DNA from: Pseudomonadota bacterium
GTDB taxonomy: Bacteria > Pseudomonadota > Alphaproteobacteria > RF32 > CAG-239
NCBI GenBank assembly: GCA_021617435.1
Contig: JAJWCP010000018.1
Span: forward strand, 1-15,332
DNA: 15,332 nucleotides
Direction of reading: 5' to 3'
Each line of letters starts with the position of its first letter. The stretch's first letter is position 1. This document shows positions 1-8,447 of this stretch, one piece after another. The notes under the pieces are model-generated. The model ran no database searches and was not told where the DNA came from. It was given only the letters and a program-made list of their open reading frames with translations. Both the position numbers and the translations under genes were made by a program.

Positions 1-126
1 GTATATATTGCAAGCAACTTAACATATTTATGCCCACTATATTACAAATTTTTCAGCTGATAATCATTACAAATCTTTGATACAATAATATTTTTGCCTG
101 TTATTGATTTTTGTTATGGCAATTTA

Positions 127-162
127 AAACACCGTGAATTTGTTGTAAGATTCACGGTGTTT
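127..162. terminator. Bidirectional hairpin terminator after gyrA
   Basis: A perfect 13-bp inverted repeat (127-139 pairing with 150-162) encloses a 10-base loop and ends in a run of four T on either strand. It starts 16 bases past the gyrA stop codon, so it most likely ends the gyrA transcript. It could equally stop a plus-strand transcript entering from the left, although no gene is visible there. The U-tract is short, so efficiency is uncertain. Confidence 0.75.
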
Positions 163-178
163 TATTATCGGAATACGA

Positions 179-2992
179 TTATTCTTCAGAAGTCGTTTCC
201 GGCTCAGTTACGGTATCAACCGCCGCATCATCAACATCTGCGACGCTGTCACCCAAAACCTCAGATCCGGTTTCTTCTTCAAGTTCTTCGTCGTCACCGG
301 CATCGGCGTTAAGCCATGTTACCGACACAACCTTTTCATCATCGGCTGTGCGGAACAAAATGACACCTTGAGTTTTACGACCGGCAACGCGAATATCGGC
401 AACCGGCATACGAATAAGTTTGCCACCGTCGGTAACCATCATAATTTGGTTATCGTCTGCTATCGGGAACGAGCTTACAACTTCTTTGTTGCGAGCCGAC
501 ATTTCCATATTGGCAATACCCTGTCCGCCACGACCGGTAACGCGGTATTCATAAGATGAAGTACGTTTACCGTAACCGGTTGAAGTTACTGTTAAAATAA
601 ACTCTTCACGCTCTTGCATTTGCTTAAATTCTTCAGGCGTAAGCAATGAGAGCGCTCCGGTTTGTTCGGCGGTAACATTTACATCATCTCCGGCTTCGGC
701 TTCCATGTGTTTAATCGCCGATGAAACTTTTAAGTATTCATCGCGCTGTTCGGTGGTGGCGTCAATGTGCTTGAGCATAGACATTGAAATTACTTCATCA
801 CCGTCGCTTAATTTAATGCCGCGAACACCGGTTGAGTTACGACCTACAAACACGCGAACATCAGTTACCGGAAAACGAATACATTTGCCGCTCTTGGCCG
901 CCAACATAACATCGTTATCTTCCGTGCAGAGCATAACATTAACCATTTTATCGCCTTCATCAAGCTTCATGGCAATTTTACCGTTAGTCTGAACATTAAC
1001 AAAATCCATCAATGAGTTGCGGCGCACATTACCCTGCGCGGTTGCAAACATAATGGACATATTTTTGCAATCTTCCTCATTTTCCGGCAATTTCATAATG
1101 GTGGTAATATTTTCGCCGGCATCAAGCGGCAACAAATTAATAAACGGCTTACCCTTAGAAGTCGGCGAGCCGAGCGGAAGTTTATAAACTTTCATTTTAT
1201 AAACCAAGCCCTTAGATGAGAAGAACAGCACCGGCGTGTGGGTTGAAGCAACAAACAAACGGGTAACAAAGTCTTCTTCTTTGGTAGCCATGCCTGACTT
1301 GCCTTTACCACCGCGTTTTTGCGCTTTGTAGGCATTGAGCGGAACGCGTTTGATATATCCGGCTTCAGTAACGGTTACCACCATTTCTTCACGCTGAATT
1401 AATGATTCAATATCAGTATCATACTCAATATCTTCAATTTTGGTTAAGCGCGGGGTGGCGTATTCATCTTTAACGGCAACCAATTCATCGCGCATAATGG
1501 CATAAAGCTTTTCACGACTAGCCAAAATGGAAAGATATTCTTTAATATCCTCTCCTAAACCGACTAATTCTTCATGAATTTTATCACGTTCCAAACCGGT
1601 CAAACGCTGTAATTTTAAGTCAAGAATAGCTTTAGCTTGGTCTTCCGACAAGCGATAAAAGCCGTTTTCAACTTTACGGTCGGGTTCGTCAATGAGTTTA
1701 ACCAAAACCTCAACATCACCTGCCGACCATGCTTTGGCAAGCAAAGCGTCTTTAGCATCTTGCGGGCTGGGAGCGGTGCGGATAAGCTCAATAACCGGGT
1801 CTAAGTTTTCAACCGCAATGGCAAGACCAACCAATACATGCGCACGGTCGCGGGCTTTGTTAAGCTTAAAGATGGTGCGTCGGCGGATAACTTCTTCACG
1901 GAACTCAACAAATGCGGCGATAATGTCTTTTAAGGTCATCATCATCGGGCGCCCGTGGTTAATCGCCAACATATTCATACCAAAACTGGTTTGCAACGGA
2001 GTGTATTTATAAAGCTGATTTAAGACCACATCGGCCTGAAAATCTTTTTTAATTTCAATAACTACGCGCACGCCTTGACGGTCTGACTCATCGCGAATAT
2101 CGGAAATGCCGTCAACCTTTTTGTCTTTAACCAATTCGGCAATGCGGGTTACCAACGCGGCTTTGTTTACCTGATACGGAATTTCATGAACGATAATCGC
2201 TTCTTTGTCTTTGCGGATTTCTTCAATGGTGCATTTAGCGCGCATCATTACCGAGCCGCGACCGGTTAAATAAGCTGATTTTGCGCCGCCCTGACCTAAA
2301 ATAAGGCCGCCGGTCGGAAAATCAGGTCCGGGGACAATATTAATTAAGTCATCGGCGGAAATATCCGGATTATCAATATAAGCACAACAAGCGTCAATAA
2401 CTTCGCCCAAGTTATGCGGCGGCATATTGGTTGCCATACCGACGGCAATACCGTTGGAGCCGTTTACCAATAAATTAGGAAAACGCGCCGGCAAAACAGT
2501 CGGCTCTTGCACGCTTTCATCATAGTTCGGCATAAAGTCTACGGTATCATATTCAATATCTTCAATCAGTTTATGAGCAACTTTGGCTAAACGGGCTTCA
2601 GTATAACGCATGGCGGCGGCGCCGTCACCATCCATTGAGCCGAAGTTACCTTGTCCGTCAACCAGCGGTAAGCGCATTGAAAACGGTTGCGCCATACGCA
2701 CCATAGCTTCATAAACCGAGCTGTCACCGTGCGGGTGATATTTACCGAGAACTTCACCGACGATACGCGCCGATTTACGATACGGTTTGGTGCAATCATA
2801 GCCGTTTTCATACATGGCGTAAATAATACGGCGATGAACCGGTTTAAGACCATCGCGCACATCAGGCAACGCGCGCGAAACAATAACGCTCATCGCATAA
2901 TCCAAATACGAACGGCGCATTTCTTCGCTAATCATGGTCGGGGTAATGTTTTCGGCGACTGTCGGAACAGCGGTAATTTCATTTTCTTCCAT
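179..2992 (-). CDS. gyrA: DNA gyrase subunit A
   Basis: GyrA is the breakage-reunion subunit of DNA gyrase; with GyrB it introduces negative supercoils using ATP. The 937-residue product has the winged-helix region at about 30-135 with catalytic Tyr130 (AAAMRYTEARL), the tower and coiled-coil region to about 525, and a C-terminal beta-pinwheel with the GyrA box QKRGGKG at 558-564. Residues of about 741-796 form a charged insertion between pinwheel blades, and 896-937 are an acidic tail. The quinolone pocket has Ser91 and Glu95 (E. coli Ser83 and Asp87), the generally susceptible state at position 83. I chose the ATG at 2992 because AAGGAAAAG lies just upstream and the family motifs begin shortly after; the frame stays open to 3181, but that stretch contains a terminator. 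Identity is certain. Confidence 0.98.
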   Translation of the reverse strand: MEENEITAVPTVAENITPTMISEEMRRSYLDYAMSVIVSRALPDVRDGLKPVHRRIIYAMYENGYDCTKPYRKSARIVGEVLGKYHPHGDSSVYEAMVRMAQPFSMRLPLVDGQGNFGSMDGDGAAAMRYTEARLAKVAHKLIEDIEYDTVDFMPNYDESVQEPTVLPARFPNLLVNGSNGIAVGMATNMPPHNLGEVIDACCAYIDNPDISADDLINIVPGPDFPTGGLILGQGGAKSAYLTGRGSVMMRAKCTIEEIRKDKEAIIVHEIPYQVNKAALVTRIAELVKDKKVDGISDIRDESDRQGVRVVIEIKKDFQADVVLNQLYKYTPLQTSFGMNMLAINHGRPMMMTLKDIIAAFVEFREEVIRRRTIFKLNKARDRAHVLVGLAIAVENLDPVIELIRTAPSPQDAKDALLAKAWSAGDVEVLVKLIDEPDRKVENGFYRLSEDQAKAILDLKLQRLTGLERDKIHEELVGLGEDIKEYLSILASREKLYAIMRDELVAVKDEYATPRLTKIEDIEYDTDIESLIQREEMVVTVTEAGYIKRVPLNAYKAQKRGGKGKSGMATKEEDFVTRLFVASTHTPVLFFSSKGLVYKMKVYKLPLGSPTSKGKPFINLLPLDAGENITTIMKLPENEEDCKNMSIMFATAQGNVRRNSLMDFVNVQTNGKIAMKLDEGDKMVNVMLCTEDNDVMLAAKSGKCIRFPVTDVRVFVGRNSTGVRGIKLSDGDEVISMSMLKHIDATTEQRDEYLKVSSAIKHMEAEAGDDVNVTAEQTGALSLLTPEEFKQMQEREEFILTVTSTGYGKRTSSYEYRVTGRGGQGIANMEMSARNKEVVSSFPIADDNQIMMVTDGGKLIRMPVADIRVAGRKTQGVILFRTADDEKVVSVTWLNADAGDDEELEEETGSEVLGDSVADVDDAAVDTVTEPETTSEE

Positions 2993-3035
2993 AGACTTTT
3001 CCTTATTTTTACAATTAAATTCAGAATCTGAGGGC

Positions 3036-3064
3036 AGAATAGCAAAATTATCGGTTTTTCTAAA
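3036..3064 (-). promoter_or_regulatory. Candidate gyrA promoter
   Basis: On the minus strand TTTAGA (3059-3064) and TATTCT (3036-3041) are separated by 17 bases, and the -10 is preceded by TG one base away, giving an extended -10. It lies between the upstream terminator and the gyrA ribosome binding site and would give a leader of about 35 bases. This is assigned by pattern only, with a weak -35 match. Confidence 0.35.
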
Positions 3065-3116
3065 GCAATTTTTAAGTTTTATGCCCAACAAAAAACGGCA
3101 TTTTCTTCTGTACGGG

Positions 3117-3150
3117 CAAAAAAAATGCCTTAAAATTGATTTCAAGGCAT
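3117..3150 (-). terminator. Intrinsic terminator ending the lspA-to-small-protein operon
   Basis: Read on the minus strand, ATGCCTT (3144-3150) pairs with AAGGCAT (3125-3131), with further A/T pairs toward the loop after one mismatch. The right arm runs straight into eight T residues (3118-3125). It begins 28 bases after the stop codon of the small membrane protein and precedes the gyrA promoter candidate. This is a canonical factor-independent terminator and probably ends the whole minus-strand operon to its right. Confidence 0.8.
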
Positions 3151-3177
3151 AAAAGTTAATAAAATCGGCATTGATTT

Positions 3178-3423
3178 TCATTCAGCGACAAAACCGCCTG
3201 TTTCAGTAGTTTTCAAATCATTATCTTGAATTTTATCGCTAACGACGTCTTTGGTCTTATCATAGCCGTCTTTAATCATTTGTTTGGTTTGTGCGGTAAT
3301 ATCAGAGGTAACTTCGCCAACAGTGGAATTTTTATTGAAAGTTCCTTCATAAAACCCGACGCCGAGCAGATAAATAATTACGATAATCAGCGCGTACAAC
3401 AAATATTTTAACAGCGTTCCCAT
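3178..3423 (-). CDS. Small single-pass membrane protein of unknown function
   Basis: I do not recognise this 81-residue protein. Residues of about 5-25 form one hydrophobic helix (LLKYLLYALIIVIIYLLGVG), and the remaining 55 residues are polar, charged and probably helical, with lysine and aspartate alternating. A lysine lies before the helix and the tail is acidic at its end; the side on which the tail lies is not clear. The start at 3423 is an ATG with AAAGGAG seven bases upstream; an in-frame TTG 18 bases earlier would place that ribosome binding site inside the gene. It sits 77 bases after mutL and immediately before a strong terminator, so it is the last gene of the operon or a short unit of its own. 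A function cannot be named; a strong Shine-Dalgarno and a matching terminator argue that it is real. Confidence 0.75.
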   Translation of the reverse strand: MGTLLKYLLYALIIVIIYLLGVGFYEGTFNKNSTVGEVTSDITAQTKQMIKDGYDKTKDVVSDKIQDNDLKTTETGGFVAE

Positions 3424-3500
3424 GCTTTTCTCCTTTGCCAAAGGTTAAACTTCAAGCAAATAAATAAGCATGATTTGATGTATTTCAACAATGAGAGTAA

Positions 3501-5369
3501 TTAGCGGCGGGCAAACAACTTTTCAATATCGGAAAGTTTCAGCTCCACATAAGTCGGGCGCCCGTGGTTGCACTGTCCGGAATGTTCGGTATGCTCCATA
3601 TCGCGCAGCAAGCGATTCATTTCATCAACATTTAAGCGGCGACCGGCTCTGACCGAGCCATGACAGGCGATGGTGGCGCAAATATGGTGCAATTTGTCGG
3701 TTAAGGCAAACTCTCCGCCCCATTCGGCAATTTCAGCCGCCAAATCGCAAATCAGTTTATGAATATCAGCTCCGGATATAAGCGCCGGAATTTCACGCAC
3801 AATCACCGCCTGTGGACCGAACTCTTCCACAATCAGCCCCAATTTGGCCAAATTATCGGCTTGCGATATAATTTTTTCTTTTTCGGAATAGCTTAAATCA
3901 ATAATCTCCGGAATAAGCAGCATTTGCGTAACAACTTTGTGCTCTGCCGCTAAATCGGCTTTAAGTTTTTCCATAACTATCCGCTCGTGAGCCGCATGTT
4001 GGTCAATAATAATGATACTATCCGAAGTTTGCGAGATAATATAGGTATCATGGAACTGCGCTTTAGCCAAGCCCAACGGTCCGATTTCATCATGACTAAT
4101 ATTTTGCGCTTCAGGAACATCTTCAACTTTGAGCGAATAAAAACCTGCCAAATCAGGTAAATCGGCTTGCGCGCGCCGCGGCATCGGAGATGAAAATGAC
4201 GACATCGGAATTGAACGGGTTTCTTCCGCCAAAGTAACCGTTTCCGGCATATCCGACGACAAAACCGACGGTTGCGAAAGCGTATGGTTTTGGGTATAAG
4301 GCTGAGCGGCAAAATCAGGAATGTTATCACGCACAAATTCAGCCAAATTCAAGGTATTGGCGGTTGCTTTATCACCCAATGACAACGCGTGCCTGATTGA
4401 GCCTACCAACAACCCGCGCACGGTTGCCGCATCATAAAAGCGAACTTCAGCTTTGGCAGGGTGCACATTGACATCAACATAAGCCGGATTAACATCAATA
4501 AACAATGCGCACAACGGATAACGATTAGACGCAAGCACATCCTGATAGGCGCCTTTAATGGCACCGAGTAGCAGTTTATCGCGCACCGGACGGCTGTTTA
4601 CAAACAAATATTGCGATAACGAGTTAGCCTTGTTCAAAGTCGGCAGGCTGACGTAACCGCTGATGCGGACATCATCGCGCGAGGCATCAATCAGCAGCGA
4701 GTTTTCGGCAAATTCTTTGCCCATAACTTCACTCAACCGTTTAAGACGAGCGTCAAACAACTCGCCCTGACATGCGTTCAAGGCTATTTTCTTTTTATCA
4801 TCGCTGTACAAATAAAAAGATATGTGCGGGTTGGCCATGGCAATTCGGTTGACAATATCAACACATTGCGCCGCTTCCGAGGCATCGGCTTTCAAAAATT
4901 TTAATCTTGCCGGAACCGCATAGAACAAATCGCGCACTTCAATGCGGGTGCCTTGCGTATGCGCCGCCGGCATAATTTCAGACTTGTGCCCGCCGTTAAT
5001 TTCACATTTCCATGCGTTTTCAGCGCTTTGGGTACGTGTGGTTATGCTCATGCGGGCAACCGCGGCTATTGAAGGTAACGCCTCACCTCTGAAGCCTAAA
5101 TGTTTGATATTAAACAAATCATCGTCGGGCAACTTAGAGGTAGCATGACGTTCAACCGCCAAATTAAGCTCGTTTTTATCCATGCCTTTGCCGTTATCGG
5201 CAACCACAATCAAATTTTTACCCCCGCCGATTAACGACACCTCAATTTTGTCGGCGCCGGCATCAATAGCGTTTTCAACCAACTCTTTTACTACCGAAGC
5301 GGGGCGTTCCACCACTTCTCCGGCAGCAATTTGGTTGATTAAATTATCAGGTAAAATCCGAATCGGCAT
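3501..5369 (-). CDS. mutL: DNA mismatch repair protein MutL
   Basis: MutL is the GHKL-ATPase mediator of methyl-independent mismatch repair, acting with MutS. The 622-residue protein has the N-terminal ATPase motifs (ELVENAIDAGA at 29-39, DNGKGM at 58-63, LGFRGEALPS at 91-100), a low-complexity linker at about 350-420 and a C-terminal dimerisation and endonuclease domain. That domain carries DQHAAHERIVME (456-467), ACHGSVRAG (568-576) and QCNHGRP (599-605), the conserved metal-binding elements of MutL homologues that nick DNA themselves. This fits bacteria lacking MutH, and E. coli MutL does not have it. The start is separated from the pgi stop by one base and has only a weak ribosome binding site, so translation is probably coupled to pgi. 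Identity is certain. Confidence 0.97.
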   Translation of the reverse strand: MPIRILPDNLINQIAAGEVVERPASVVKELVENAIDAGADKIEVSLIGGGKNLIVVADNGKGMDKNELNLAVERHATSKLPDDDLFNIKHLGFRGEALPSIAAVARMSITTRTQSAENAWKCEINGGHKSEIMPAAHTQGTRIEVRDLFYAVPARLKFLKADASEAAQCVDIVNRIAMANPHISFYLYSDDKKKIALNACQGELFDARLKRLSEVMGKEFAENSLLIDASRDDVRISGYVSLPTLNKANSLSQYLFVNSRPVRDKLLLGAIKGAYQDVLASNRYPLCALFIDVNPAYVDVNVHPAKAEVRFYDAATVRGLLVGSIRHALSLGDKATANTLNLAEFVRDNIPDFAAQPYTQNHTLSQPSVLSSDMPETVTLAEETRSIPMSSFSSPMPRRAQADLPDLAGFYSLKVEDVPEAQNISHDEIGPLGLAKAQFHDTYIISQTSDSIIIIDQHAAHERIVMEKLKADLAAEHKVVTQMLLIPEIIDLSYSEKEKIISQADNLAKLGLIVEEFGPQAVIVREIPALISGADIHKLICDLAAEIAEWGGEFALTDKLHHICATIACHGSVRAGRRLNVDEMNRLLRDMEHTEHSGQCNHGRPTYVELKLSDIEKLFARR

Positions 5370-5370
5370 T

Positions 5371-7023
5371 TTATTTTCTCAGTTTTTTAATGGTCTTAAT
5401 CAATGACAAAGTTGAAGAATCGTGCTCCGTTCCGTAAGCATTACCTTCAAGTTCCGGCAAAATTTTAAGAGCAAGTTGTTTGCCGAGTTCAACGCCCATT
5501 TGATCAAATGAGTTAATATTCCAAATTACACCTTGTACAAAAACCTTATGCTCATAAAGCGCAATCAACATACCAAGTGAGAACGGATCAATCTTTTTAA
5601 GCAACATGGTGTTAGACGGGCGGTTGCCGCTAAAGCTTTTATATTTTTTCAAAAACTCGGCTTCTTCTTTGGTTTTTCCGGCTTTGCGGAGCTCTTCCGC
5701 CGCCTCATTCATGGTTTTACCCTTCATTAATGCCTCGCCCTGCGCTAATACGTTTGAAAGCAAAATTCGGTGATGATTGCCGAGCTCATTGTGGGAAATG
5801 GCCGGCACGATAAAATCAACCGGAACCATTTCAGTACCCTGATGCAAAAGTTGGAAAAACGAATGCTGAACATTGGTGCCGGCGCCGCCGAACAATACCG
5901 GTCCGGTCGCATATTTCACAAAGTTATTGTTGCGGTCAACCGACTTGCCGTTGCTTTCCATATCCAGTTGCTGCAAATAAGCCGGTAAATATTGTAAATA
6001 TTGATCATAATGAACAACAGCATAGCGGTGAACATTGAAAAAGTTGTTATACCAAACTCCGAGTAAAGCTAAAATAACCGGCAGATTTTTTTCAGGAGCG
6101 GCAGTGCGAAAATGCTCGTCCATAGCGTGCGCACCGTCTAAAAGTTTTTCAAAATTTTCAAAGCCGACGGCAATGCAAATTATTAAACCGATTGCTGACC
6201 ACAATGAATAACGACCGCCCACAAAGCTCCAAAAAGCAAACATATTATCCGGATTAATGCCGAATTTAACCACTTCTTCTTTGTTGGTGGAAAGGGCCAC
6301 AAAGTGTTTATCAACCGCATGTTCGCCAAGCGCGTTTACCAACCATTTGCGGCAGGTTCGGGCATTGGTTAAGGTTTCAATAGTGGTAAAAGTTTTGGAA
6401 GCCACAATAAATAAAGTGGTTTCAGGGTCTAACTTATTTAAAACTTCAGCGCAAGCGGTGCCGTCAATGTTAGAAATAAAGTAACAGTTAATGTCTTTTG
6501 CCCAATAGCGCCGCAATGCCTCACATACCATAACCGGTCCTAAATCAGAGCCGCCGATGCCGATGTTTACGATATTAGTCAGTTTTTTACCGGTATACCC
6601 CTTAAATTCACCAAAACGCACCGCGTCGGAAAACTTTTTCATCTTGGCTAAAACTTCATTGATTTGCGGCATAACATCTTTGTCATCGCTTAAAATTTTG
6701 CGGTTAGAACGATTACGCAAAGCAATGTGCAAAACCGAGCGATTTTCGGTGTTGTTAATTTTTTCACCGGAGAACATTTCAGTAATTTTTTCAGAAAGGC
6801 GGCGTTCTTTAGCTAATGCAAACAAGCTGTCCAAAACTTTATCATCAAAGCGATTTTTAGAATAATCTAAAATTAAGTCATTAAGTTGAACGGTATATTT
6901 TTCCGCTCTTTTGGGGTCTTTGGCAAAAAGTTCGCGCATTTGTGTTTTTTTAATGCGTTTATATTCGCTTTCAAGTTTTTTCCAGGCTTTGGTTTTGTTT
7001 GCGTTATCAAATCCAAACATCAT
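5371..7023 (-). CDS. pgi: Glucose-6-phosphate isomerase
   Basis: Pgi interconverts glucose 6-phosphate and fructose 6-phosphate in glycolysis and gluconeogenesis in the cytoplasm. At 550 residues it matches the E. coli enzyme (549). Recognisable segments are GIGGSDLGPV (155-164), ASKTFTT (208-214), FVGGRYSLWSAIGL (267-280), MESNGK (355-360), the helix with His411 (AISHN) and FDQMGVELGKQL with Lys515. The loop holding the catalytic Glu in E. coli (Glu355, GEPGTNGQH) reads GGAGTNVQH here, so Gly380 replaces that residue. The first ATG overlaps the stop of the preceding M16 gene (ATGA), and a second ATG follows at once. AAAGGAG is four bases from the first and seven from the second, so the start at 7020 is equally possible. 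The family assignment is certain; full activity is not proven. Confidence 0.95.
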   Translation of the reverse strand: MMFGFDNANKTKAWKKLESEYKRIKKTQMRELFAKDPKRAEKYTVQLNDLILDYSKNRFDDKVLDSLFALAKERRLSEKITEMFSGEKINNTENRSVLHIALRNRSNRKILSDDKDVMPQINEVLAKMKKFSDAVRFGEFKGYTGKKLTNIVNIGIGGSDLGPVMVCEALRRYWAKDINCYFISNIDGTACAEVLNKLDPETTLFIVASKTFTTIETLTNARTCRKWLVNALGEHAVDKHFVALSTNKEEVVKFGINPDNMFAFWSFVGGRYSLWSAIGLIICIAVGFENFEKLLDGAHAMDEHFRTAAPEKNLPVILALLGVWYNNFFNVHRYAVVHYDQYLQYLPAYLQQLDMESNGKSVDRNNNFVKYATGPVLFGGAGTNVQHSFFQLLHQGTEMVPVDFIVPAISHNELGNHHRILLSNVLAQGEALMKGKTMNEAAEELRKAGKTKEEAEFLKKYKSFSGNRPSNTMLLKKIDPFSLGMLIALYEHKVFVQGVIWNINSFDQMGVELGKQLALKILPELEGNAYGTEHDSSTLSLIKTIKKLRK

Positions 7024-8447
7024 TTTACTCCTTTGTTTTTATTTACATTGCCGATAGTTAATTCCATCGGAAAATTACCAAAATATTTTGCCGCGGCGGC
7101 ATTAACTTCATCTAAAGTTACCGCGCGGATATAATCGTTGCGTTTTTGCAAAAAGTCGCGTCCTAAATTATAATACTGCATGGAAACCAGCATATCCGAG
7201 ATTCCGTCAGTTGAAGCAAAGCGCAAATTGTATGAGGACAACAAATAATTGCGGGCGGCTTTAAGCTCTGCCGCGCTTGCGCCTTTTTTAGCAAACTTTT
7301 TCCATTCTTTGAGCATGATTTTACGCATTTGCTCATAATTTTCAGGAGTGGAAGAAAACTGCCCCAACACAAGCGGAGCTTTTTCTTCCGGCGAAAGATA
7401 AGTATAAATCCCGTACGTTAAGCCCTCTTTTTCACGCGCGCTGAGCGACAAACGCGAGGTTAAACCGGAACCGCCGAAAATATAATTGGCAATATAAAGC
7501 GGATAAAAATCTTTATCCGAACGCGCAACTCCGCGTATGGCAAAATTACTGCTGATTTGCGCCGTATCGCGTTCAATATTTACTGTGCGCGGTTCTAAAT
7601 TCATTTCAGGAGCCGGTAATTCCTCATTTTGTGAATTTTCAGGTAAATCAGCGAAAATAAAATCTGTAATTTGCTTGGCTTTTTCAGCTGAAATATCTCC
7701 GGCAATACCGATAATTAAATTATCTTTGGCAAAGCACAGCGCCGCGTATTGTTTCAAGTCTGCCACCGTTAATGATTTTACATCAGCTTCTTTGCCAAGC
7801 GGATTGACGGCGTAAGGATGCGAGCCGAACAATGCTTCAGAAAAGGCTAAATTAAGCTCGTTTTCGGCTTTTTCGGGCTGCAGTTTAAGCGCGCCGAGCA
7901 GCGCATTTTGCGTCAGCTTTAAATCAGAATCCGAAAAATGCGGATTAAGCAAGGACGCGCGCAACAACTCAGCCGCCGTACGTAAATTTTGAGCAGGCGT
8001 AACAACTTGTCCGGATAAATTTTCAAGACCGGCCGTAAAATCCAAATTGATTCCGTTCAGTTCCAGTTGTTCCTGAAAAGCAGCGCGAGAATAATCACCT
8101 GCGCCTAATTTAAGCAATTCAGAGGCGACCGCCGCAGTGCCGTTTTTACCCTCAGAATCATAGGCGCGACCAGCGCGCTTGAACATAAAGCTGATACTGA
8201 TTATCGGGTTGGTATTATCTTCCATAAACCAAAACTTAATCCCCATCGGAGAAACAAGTTCTTCAGGGATTTTATCAAAAGTTTTGGCTTTAAGGGCAGA
8301 ATTTGCCACAATTTTTTCAGCGTCAAAATTTTGACGAGACGAATATTGATTATAGCCGTAAAAAGCGCCCGCCGCAATCGCGATAAAAAACAACCATTTA
8401 ACCCAAGCGCCAAACAAACTGCGATGATAATAGGTGCGATGCTTCAT
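7020..8447 (-). CDS. Non-catalytic M16-family peptidase partner, membrane-anchored
   Basis: This 475-residue protein has the fold of M16 (pitrilysin/mitochondrial processing peptidase) proteins but lacks the zinc site. Where the active partner has GIAHLLEH, this protein has GTAAVASE (103-110), so both histidines and the glutamate are gone. The second-half motif is kept: R338 followed by EGLTYG (341-346), which in heterodimeric M16 enzymes lines the substrate cavity. A hydrophobic helix at about 12-32 follows a basic N-terminus, so it is predicted to be an inner-membrane-anchored or secreted periplasmic protein. It overlaps the catalytic M16 gene by one base (TAATG, with AGGAGG seven bases upstream), which fits equimolar production of a heterodimer. 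The substrate is unknown. Confidence 0.92.
   Translation of the reverse strand: MKHRTYYHRSLFGAWVKWLFFIAIAAGAFYGYNQYSSRQNFDAEKIVANSALKAKTFDKIPEELVSPMGIKFWFMEDNTNPIISISFMFKRAGRAYDSEGKNGTAAVASELLKLGAGDYSRAAFQEQLELNGINLDFTAGLENLSGQVVTPAQNLRTAAELLRASLLNPHFSDSDLKLTQNALLGALKLQPEKAENELNLAFSEALFGSHPYAVNPLGKEADVKSLTVADLKQYAALCFAKDNLIIGIAGDISAEKAKQITDFIFADLPENSQNEELPAPEMNLEPRTVNIERDTAQISSNFAIRGVARSDKDFYPLYIANYIFGGSGLTSRLSLSAREKEGLTYGIYTYLSPEEKAPLVLGQFSSTPENYEQMRKIMLKEWKKFAKKGASAAELKAARNYLLSSYNLRFASTDGISDMLVSMQYYNLGRDFLQKRNDYIRAVTLDEVNAAAAKYFGNFPMELTIGNVNKNKGVK

Noticed and set aside
1..126. Possible end of a plus-strand gene entering from the left
   Set aside because: Frames are open only for 20 to 27 codons, with no recognisable protein sequence; too short to support.
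94..312. Plus-strand open frame of 72 codons at the left edge
   Set aside because: It runs through the terminator hairpin and into the antisense of gyrA, and its translation is proline/arginine/histidine-rich with no family resemblance.
2993..3181. Upstream ATG extending GyrA by 63 residues and overlapping the small membrane gene stop as ATGA
   Set aside because: The stretch contains a strong terminator and a promoter candidate, its translation is unlike any GyrA, and no ribosome binding site precedes the ATG at 3181, whereas the ATG at 2992 has one.
3977..4336. Minus-strand 119-codon open frame inside mutL in another frame
   Set aside because: Lies wholly within the MutL linker region, is very rich in arginine, and shows no ribosome binding site or family match.
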